22,487 nt of DNA from contig JAFQLG010000055.1 in assembly GCA_017414605.1 (NCBI GenBank), forward strand, positions 1 through 22,487. Direction: 5' to 3'. The position numbers and the translations under genes are program-made. A model generated the notes under the pieces. It worked only from the letters and a program-made list of their open reading frames with translations, was not told the origin of the DNA and did no database searches. Below, in pieces: positions 22,280 through 22,487 of this stretch (position 1 is its first letter; the number at the start of each line of letters is the position of its first letter). Source of the stretch: Clostridia bacterium. GTDB lineage: Bacteria; Bacillota_A; Clostridia; Oscillospirales; CAG-272.

Positions 22280-22487
22280 TTATTTATTCGCATTCATTTT
22301 GAGGTAGGCGTTGACAAAGCCTTCAATATTTCCGTCCATAACGGATTGGATATTGCCGTCCTCAAAGCCTGTTCTCGTGTCCTTTGCAAGCGTGTAGGGC
22401 ATAAATACGTAAGAGCGTATCTGCGCGCCCCACTCAATGTTGGTCTTGTTGCCCTGAATTTCCTCAATGGTGTCAAGACGCTCGCGC
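22280..22487 (-). CDS. prfB: Peptide chain release factor 2, C-terminal part (cut by window edge)
   Basis: The stop codon TAA is at 22282-22280. The visible 68 residues end in [13 protein letters not shown] and contain [20 protein letters not shown] followed by TRTG, the signature of the RF2 C-terminus. RF2 recognises UGA and UAA. The codon-recognition and GGQ regions, and any programmed frameshift site, lie outside the window. It is convergent with the GH79-like gene and partner of the RF3 encoded at 3502-5094. Confidence 0.95.
   Translation of the reverse strand, partial: RERLDTIEEIQGNKTNIEWGAQIRSYVFMPYTLAKDTRTGFEDGNIQSVMDGNIEGFVNAYLKMNANK

Overview
The window looks like a chromosomal segment of an uncultured Gram-positive anaerobe of the class Clostridia, probably a gut member. 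The evidence is strong AAGGAGG-type ribosome binding sites, canonical TTGACA/TATAAT promoters with 17-base spacers, several diacylglycerol-anchored lipoproteins, an RF3 that starts with TTG, and protein families common in gut Clostridia (DUF1667, BspA-like repeats, Cthe_2159-type carbohydrate-binding protein). I see no plasmid, phage or insertion-sequence genes, no tRNA or rRNA gene and no CRISPR array. The species cannot be named from this sequence alone.

Layout. 1-3330: a long intergenic hairpin, an AraC-family regulator (minus strand) divergent from a Gfo/Idh/MocA dehydrogenase, then a ZIP metal transporter with its own promoter and a leader hairpin. 3413-5924: peptide chain release factor 3, facing a lipoprotein with five PTETEK repeats and BspA-like leucine-rich repeats. 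6186-9204: a three-gene ABC importer operon (lipoprotein, permease, ATPase) of the TrpXYZ-like ABC_sub_bind class. 9221-13092: a response regulator/histidine kinase pair followed by a separately promoted surface protein with a carbohydrate-binding beta-helix. 13098-16580: an AI-2E family permease (minus strand), then a lipoprotein cyclophilin with an NAD(P)HX dehydratase, then rpsT. 16617-22273: a probable operon with a GlpA-like FAD dehydrogenase, a second FAD/NAD oxidoreductase broken by an in-frame TAA, a DUF1667 four-cysteine protein, a HAD-IIA phosphatase and a heparanase-like GH79 glycoside hydrolase. The C-terminal end of release factor 2 (minus strand) closes the window.

How the genes may work together. 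The clearest regulatory circuit is the two-component system. Both its own promoter and the promoter of the beta-helix surface protein carry the same CTTTAG-N5-CTTTAG tandem repeat, 10 bases upstream of an extended TGN-TACAAT -10 element, with no recognisable -35 box. This predicts an autoregulated two-target regulon inside the window, similar in layout to CiaR-controlled promoters of streptococci. The second item of note is the nonsense codon at 19021, which splits the middle gene of an otherwise intact three-component FAD/Fe-S dehydrogenase cluster while everything downstream remains in frame.

I did not find a clear novel defence or mobile system. The rest of the window is ordinary metabolism, transport and translation. 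All promoters, operators and RNA structures below were found by eye and were not scored by computation.
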